The notes under the pieces were generated by a model. The model saw only the letters and a list, made by a program, of their open reading frames with translations, made no database searches and was not told the DNA's origin. Made by a program: the position numbers and the translations under genes. From Carnegiea gigantea (lineage: Eukaryota > Streptophyta > Magnoliopsida > Caryophyllales > Cactaceae), in assembly GCA_029747015.1 (NCBI GenBank), contig JAKOGI010002738.1:1-64000 (forward strand): a stretch of 64,000 nucleotides of DNA. Direction: 5' to 3'. Each line of letters opens with the position of its first letter. The stretch's first letter is position 1. Below, piece by piece: positions 58,051 to 64,000 of the stretch.

Positions 58051-61000
58051 TGTAACGCCCCAAATTAAACATGTTTTACTGTTTATATTCTCCTTAATAA
58101 ATCACTCAATTGTAATCTGATAAATCCAATGATAGGGGCGTTACCGCCGTCCCAAAGGACAAGGCTTGAAGTATGTGTCCTGGAATAACATAGTTAAGCA
58201 TAACCTCAACCATACACATTCACACATGATCATCCATTCACAATCAAGTGTTAACCAATGTAAGGTTTATAAACCATAGTAAGATAATCAACCATATAAT
58301 CTACATCCTCATACACCGAAGAATTCAAAATACAGCTTTAAAGTATGCATACACCGCTGATTCATACAGATTTCCTCACTCAACTTATTCTCTTCAGCAG
58401 ATTTGCTGGCGTGAGGGCAATTCTCTGAGCATTTGCCTAAAACAAAATATGAAAAATATTTTGAATTGTGAGCCGAAGTTCAGTACATGCATTCCTGAAT
58501 TGTTAAGTGATCTCTGAATAAATTGTTTGGGCAGCCGCTTTGTAATTCAATTTAAGTTAAAATAGTGAATGAGATGAATGTAAAATTGCATTGCTACTTA
58601 TTATTTGATAGTGAACGCCTTGATACTGTTACGATCTATGGATAGGTGTACCCCTGCCAAGCCGATCGGGGACCTAGCCTAAAGCCGCGTGGGTAATTGA
58701 AGGGCAAATGCCCTATAGATGATACCTGACGGGGTCACTAATTAACTAATCAATTACTGTGTAAAATTCATTGATGTACTTACCAAAACATGATAACGTT
58801 GATAAATACACTCGAATTTCTAAATATACAGGCAATGGGCGTACCTGAAGTCTTTAAAATGATATTTCACTTGATAATACATATGCACAAAGGAAAATAA
58901 TAGACTAGGCCCCCATTTCTATTTAAGAGATGTCATTATAGATAAATGTAGTTAGTAAACCACGTTCACTGACATAATTTATACCTTTAATGAAAATTGA
59001 TTAATTAAAAAAAACTTCTACAATCCCAATAATTCAATATAAGGCAAGTTAAACCAAAATGATCTGAAAAATAAATCAGTTAGGATTATTGAATTTGAAA
59101 TACAACAAATTGAATCAAAATAGACCAAATGGAAATGATTGAGGTGATAATGAAAATATTTTAATTGATATAAATGAAATATGGGTTTTTGATATTTCTG
59201 AAATGGATAATGAAAAGTGTGATGCTTCTAAAATAGATAATAGAAGGTTCATGAAATAGATAGTGGAAGGTTCAATGCCATGAGGGGTGTTGTGAGGTTC
59301 ATAAAAGCTCAAATAACCTCAGTTGATCGGATAGACACTAATTTAAGTCATTACTGTGCCCACTCCTCAAATTTCATTTTCATGCTCACTTAATTCGGTT
59401 TTCAAACCCAAGTAAGCTTCTATAGATAATCAAACTTATTGAACTCACTACACTTTGAAATTTCCTTGCAATACCCATAATTATATAGAAACTTCTGAAA
59501 ATGTTTCCAAATGTCACAATTTCTGTATTCACTCATATTACCGTTTGATAGTTTGCATTAGAAAATCCATATATTTCACTCCCGACCTCCAATTGAGATA
59601 TAAAACCCAATATTAAAGCTTAGGAAGTCCTATAAAACTTTTATTAAGGACACAAAACATGATTCACATAGTAAGGTCCTTAACATTAGGGTAGAATACA
59701 AACGTGCACAATTTCAGTCCAATCTGCGCAGTCATAGCAAAATGACGGTAACTTTTTCCACAGAACTCGGATTAAGGCAATTCAAAAGAATTTGAAAGAT
59801 ACCTCACTGATATATCCACACCCCAAAAATAACAATTTTTCAATGAGCCAATCAATACCAGTTTTTCTGTAAAGTCTCCTGTTCAAATATGCTCCTAGTT
59901 TCAATGCATTCTACGTAGTCTTCAGTAAATTGGTCATAACTTTGTCCAAACAGTTCAAAATTGAAAAATTTTAAAGCCTATCAAAAGCTAACTCAATGAG
60001 CTATCAATCCACCAAAAATCATAATTTGTCATTGTGCCAAGCATTACCAGTTTTCTCCCGAAGTGACCCCTGTTTCATGTCTGTGTACAGCTCAATAACC
60101 ACATATTTGCAATCTTTTCTTCACATAACCACCTACTAAAATCACTCTTTAGCTTATATAAGTCAGCATAAACATCTTGATATTTATTACCAATGTTGAA
60201 GATCACAATATTTCATTTAAAACAATCAAAATTCATCATCACAACCTAAACTTGCATGATCATGAACAACTTCAATCATTATTTGCTTTTAAGCAAACTC
60301 AACAACCAAACTATCATTATATCAAGATAACATAATCCAAAATCAATCCAACACAAAAACCCAAAATCAAACATGATTAGATTAGGATTTACCTCACTTT
60401 GATGCTTGAAAAAGGGAATACAAGTGAGGTTGGATGTTTGTAGAAGTGAGGGTGGTGATTAGGAAGGTTGTTGGTGGCTGTGGTGGTGGGGCTAGTCGCT
60501 GTGGTGGTGGCTGGCAGCCAAGGCTGCCATGGAGGAGAGGGGTCATGGGGCAGAGAGAGGGTAGAGAGAAGAGGAAGAAAAAAGTCTTGAGATTTGTTTT
60601 TCACTTGGTGAAATTACTTGGTGCAAAGTGACCTTAAACACTTGGCTGAAAATTGCCCTCCCAAAAAAAAAATCTTTGCTCATTATCATTAGGAATTAAT
60701 CATGGTAATTAGCTAAACAAATGAATTAAAAACTTGTTGGGCCGAAATCGACCTTAAATGAGCTCAGGTTCGGGAAAAAATATCAAACCGGGTGCGATCA
60801 ATTTAATATTTTTGTTCCGAAGCTCGAAATTAAATGTGATATCATAAAAAATAATGTAATATTTTAAATCATAATTATCAAGGCCTACTATCAATTTTTT
60901 TGAAATTGTCCGGTAAATGAACTCGAATTGCAAAGTGCGCCCCAAAATGAATTCTCCCGATCGGGGATAATTAAATGAGATAAATAAATTTGAAAAATTA

Positions 61001-61052
61001 ATAACATGACTTAATTAAATAAATAAACATGATTTAGGGTCGGGCCATTACA
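58051..61052. mobile_element. Solo LTR, 3.0 kb, inserted in the Tat pol
   Basis: It starts TGTAACGCCCCAAATT and ends GGTCGGGCCATTACA, with the perfect TSD gaaat at 58046-58050 and 61053-61057. There is no interior. The ends are of the gypsy chromovirus type but the body does not resemble the LTRs at 6480, 26615 or 49505, so it is a different family. It splits the Tat pol between protease and reverse transcriptase. A GC-rich patch at 60440-60560 yields glycine- and proline-rich frames on both strands that are not genes. Confidence 0.92.
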
Positions 61053-61117
61053 GAAATGATCCTTTTAGGACTCCACTTTCATGAGAGATGTTTATTTGCT
61101 TGTTGAGACAGTGATGG

Positions 61118-62072
61118 TCATCCTGGAGGTGGAGCACCTGAAGAGGATGCTTCCGTCAGGGGATTTGAAGAGTTTCCTCTTAAGACCACTCTCTTTTTGC
61201 CGATTAATGTTCTTATGATCAAGTTTTCTTTGGGCATTGACTGATCAATTCTTCGAAGTGGAAAAGTATAACTCGTGACACAGGAGTTCACAATTTCCCT
61301 CAGTGGTGTCAATGCCTTTTGGCCAACCTTTCTTTTATCTTTAGGTGTATATTTGAAGAACACCTTTGACAATGGGGAATTGATATTCCTTGGCTTCACT
61401 AGCATAATTGTTGACAACTCGAATGACCTTCTGAGGCAAAGCGAGAGCTGTGAGCTTTTCTTTTTGGTTGCCCCCTTTTAGGTCTAAAAACGCCTCAGAG
61501 GTTCCAGGTTCCGTTGATTTGTAGAACTTGGCATCAGCGTAATTAACGTCTTCCGCATGAAAAGGATTTGCATCCCTACGGATTGTTTTCTCATTGCCAT
61601 ACTCGTTAGTGTACTTCAAACACTGATGAAGAGTTAAGGCGATGGCCTTACTAGTATGAAGCCATGATCGCCCGAGTAGGGGATTGTAAGAAGTATCAGC
61701 ATCTATTACATGAAAGAGAGCATCTGTGTGGAGGTCATCTAGCTCAACTTTCAAAGCGATAGTGCCTAAGGCTTTCTGCCCCAACTGATTAAATCCTTAT
61801 ATTGTGAGCAAAGTTGGGGACAACTGATTTGGTGTTATCCTTATTGTCCTCAATACCCTTAATGGAAGAAGGTTGACTGCAAAACCACAGTCAAGTAGGA
61901 TCCGATTTATTCTTTTATCCCCGATCATACCGGTGATGTACAAGGGCCTATTGTGATTTGCCAACCCCAACTGGAGGTCCTCATCGGAGAATGTTATGTA
62001 AGCCATGCATGCAGTACACCGATTTAAAGGAGAGGATAACACCTTATCCACCTCCATAGGGTCACTCGTCAA
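61118..62072 (-). pseudogene. Tat pol: aspartic protease and linker (broken)
   Basis: The frame 61797-62072 contains ITFSDEDLQLGLANHNRPLY and the active site NRILLDCGFAVNLLPLRVL, with D-C-G at the catalytic triplet. The following frame 61341-61784 has LFHVIDADTSYNPLLGRSWL and LTLHQCLKYT, the usual second half. A short gap with a stop near 61797 separates them. From 61417 to 61118 the linker towards reverse transcriptase is read in another frame. The reverse transcriptase itself lies beyond the solo LTR. Confidence 0.88.
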
Positions 62073-62582
62073 GGTCCATTAACGCCTGAATAAGTGCCCT
62101 TCTCAGCTTCTTCAACATTTGTAGAGCATCATAGACACTTAGGCATGCTGGGATTCGCTTGAGATGGGAGATCACATCATAACAGACCTTTTCCTTATGA
62201 GATCCTTAATGAACTTGAAAAGGGACCAGGATGGGAAGATCCTTCTTAGGGTCTTTAGTCAACTCTTTGTCTTTAGCGACACCTTTGCTATTTGATCTTG
62301 ACAAGAGTGCTTCTTTTCCGTTTTGCTCCCTAGCATTCTAAAGTTTTGGCAATTCCTTTAGTGTCATTTCTTCCTCCTCTTTTCTTGCCCATTCAGGCGG
62401 TTAGAGTTGATGACCAGACCGAAGAGTTATTTGATACACCTCTTCGGAGGTGTTTGTGGGATTGGCATTTGCTTCTTCGCACTCATTTGCCCATGAAACC
62501 ATGCAACATTGAGCCACTTCTTTTTCTGAGGGGTCATCATCCGAGGAGTCACTACCGAAAAAACCTTTAGGGATGTAATCAC

Positions 62583-63481
62583 CTAAAGTGAAGGGGTCTT
62601 AACTGTTAGCACGTATTCCTCTTCAGAAGTTGTGTCTGGCTTCTTTTTGGCCCATGATTTCTTCTTCTTGTTTTTCTTGTTTTTCTTTTGTGGCGATTTC
62701 TGCCCTCTTATTTTAACTCCTGGGGACTGAGACGCTTGAACCATTCCCTGCCAAAATAGTCTTCTGCTAGAGTAGGTTTGCCACCCGAAGCCATCATCAT
62801 CATCATCATCTTTTGATGTTGCCCGTGCCTCTAAACTCGGGTCCAAGTAGAAATCGTATAAAGTTGGTGCTCCTGGTAAAGGAGGAGGTATATCCGGATA
62901 TGCCCATACTATTGCTATATCATCATCAGCAATGAACTTGATCAGGACTGCATGAGGTGGTAATGACACCGTTCAGATCCCTTCATTAATTTATGAGGAT
63001 GACGGATAAGAGCCATCCGTTTGCTCAACCGTTGAAGTTGGGTTCGATGATGCGGTAGGCCCTTTGGGTGGCGCTCCTTCTATCTCGATTTCTCCCCTAC
63101 TGATCATGTCTTCAATTACGTCTTTGAAGACATAACAATCCTTTATAGGATGGCTGATGATCCTGTGATATGGGAAATACTTAGGATCATTTGTCTTGTT
63201 AACTTTAGCAAGCCGCTTTAGTTCTGGGAGAGAAATGGCTTTTGTAGCCATAAGCTCATCAAATATCCCTTGGACATCATCATCATCGAAGGGATATTTC
63301 TTTTCCTTTCATTCTTGAAGGGTGAGTTGTCGGCCTTCTTCCTTTTGCTTGATATTTTTGTTGACATTTCCACCATTGGTTGGCCTTGAGTTTGTTTTGA
63401 CAATGGTGGCCATTGATTCTCCTTTTTTGATAGGCCTTTTGCCTTCTTTCCTTTTGGGTTGTGTGGCTTTCTAACACGCAA
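62583..63481 (-). pseudogene. Tat gag: C-terminal part
   Basis: The pieces at 63218-63481 (basic and lysine-rich) and 62991-63251 (ISLPELKRLAKVN, KYFPYHRIISHPIKDCYVFK) are in different frames. In related elements the second block is a zinc-binding motif that starts with a cysteine (YCPYH); here it is phenylalanine. The piece 62583-62969 has an acidic run of aspartates encoded by a GAT repeat (62796-62815), a lysine-rich stretch and a serine/threonine-rich end. Between 62073 and 62582 the region is interrupted by stops and is probably the gag-protease linker. Confidence 0.8.
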
Positions 63482-64000
63482 GTTGTCTTTCTACATTACT
63501 TGCCTTAGACGTAGGGGTATCGAAGTTTTGAGGCTCAACAGTGCCAACATATGCAGCAATTTAAGGGTCTAAATTGTTTGCACACATTTAAACTGTTGAT
63601 TAATCGCTCAGCTTTTCTGGGCATTGCAAGCTCAAACTTCTCCACCTCGTGATGAAATCGTTCACACTCTCATCTGGTCTTTGGCATGTTCAGCAAGGTC
63701 TATTATAGACACCTTCCTTTTTGAACTCATGAACTGGGCCAGGAATGCCCTTTGAAGGTCATCCCAAGTATGCAATGACCCAAGTTGAAGCTGGGTATAC
63801 CATGTAAAGGCTGCCCCCTTTAGGGATTGTACAAACTGTCTAATTAATAATGCATCATTTAAGGCAGTTTCACTACATGCCGAGTAGAAATGGGCCAGAT
63901 GTTCATGTGGTGACCCATTGATTCTATCAAACTTCTCAAAGTTTGGTTTTTGGCAGCCTTTGGGGAAATGAACCGAGTCATAGTCACTTGGATATGGGTT
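63482..64000 (-). pseudogene. Tat gag: capsid domain, cut by the window edge
   Basis: From base 64000 the minus strand is open for 112 codons to a stop at 63662-63664. It contains FEKFDRINGSPHEHLAHFYS, LIRQFVQSLKGAAFTWYTQL and TWDDLQRAFLAQF, a clear retrotransposon gag domain. A frameshift just before the stop continues as VNDFITRWRSLSLQCPEK, with further stops down to 63482. The N-terminus and 5' LTR lie outside the window. Confidence 0.9.

Larger units (their letters stand above)
54188..64000 (-). mobile_element. Tat-lineage (Ogre/Retand-type) Ty3/gypsy element, partial
   Basis: On the minus strand, from the right edge leftwards, come gag, protease, reverse transcriptase, an own RNase H, a second archaeal-type RNase H and integrase. 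The second RNase H between the first one and integrase is the hallmark of the plant Tat lineage. The 5' LTR and gag start lie beyond 64000. The part downstream of pol probably continues left past the solo LTR at 49505 to include the antisense PMD gene and further spacer. It is cut by solo LTRs at 49505 and 58051 and carries many stops and frameshifts. It is not autonomous. Confidence 0.9.

Noticed and set aside
62796..62815. Short ATC microsatellite as an independent feature
   Set aside because: It encodes the aspartate run of the Tat gag region on the minus strand and is described there.

Overview
This window is plant nuclear DNA, AT-rich and almost wholly made of nested transposable elements. 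I found no convincing host protein-coding gene, no tRNA or rRNA gene and no CRISPR array. The plant (most likely eudicot) origin rests on Ty3/gypsy chromovirus LTRs of 2 to 5 kb with TGTAAYRCCCC...TTACA ends, a Tat-lineage (Ogre/Retand-type) gypsy element with a second RNase H, a Ty1/copia element, hAT transposons with 8-bp target-site duplications (TSDs), a SINE with a TTG-type tail, and a plant mobile domain (PMD) reading frame. Every complete element here has LTR ends, TSD or tRNA-primer site that can be read directly.

Layout from left to right. 1-1367: a 726-bp tandem duplication. 1340-5546: a short non-autonomous gypsy element (minus strand, TSD ttttg) whose internal region holds only one gag-like frame. 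5977-6300: a GTTGCA-rich patch, possibly a CACTA transposon end. 6480-19988: a full-length but decayed Tekay/Del-type chromovirus (minus strand, TSD tatat); its right LTR carries a 1.5-kb hAT element (16796-18330). 19994-24757: mostly featureless AT-rich DNA with one SINE. 24758-41552: a Ty1/copia element (plus strand, TSD tcaac) whose leader is split by a non-autonomous chromovirus-like element (26615-35650, minus strand, TSD gttgg). 41558-64000: the remains of a Tat-lineage gypsy element (minus strand, running off the right edge). It is interrupted by a hAT element (43863-45070), a chromovirus solo LTR (49505 to about 54187) and a second solo LTR (58051-61052, TSD gaaat). On the strand opposite its gag-pol, downstream of pol, lies a decayed PMD gene (46399-49314).

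Nesting gives a relative history. The hAT at 16796 sits in one LTR only, so it is younger than that retrotransposon. The gypsy at 26615 is younger than the copia. The solo LTRs are younger than the Tat element. The 726-bp duplication copied 28 bp of an LTR, so it is younger than that insertion. The two copia LTRs differ at 15 of 360 positions by my count, so the insertion is not very recent. All gag-pol frames carry stops or frameshifts, so none of the large elements looks autonomous now. The most noteworthy object is the antisense PMD gene associated with the Tat element. I did not find evidence of a wholly new biological system.
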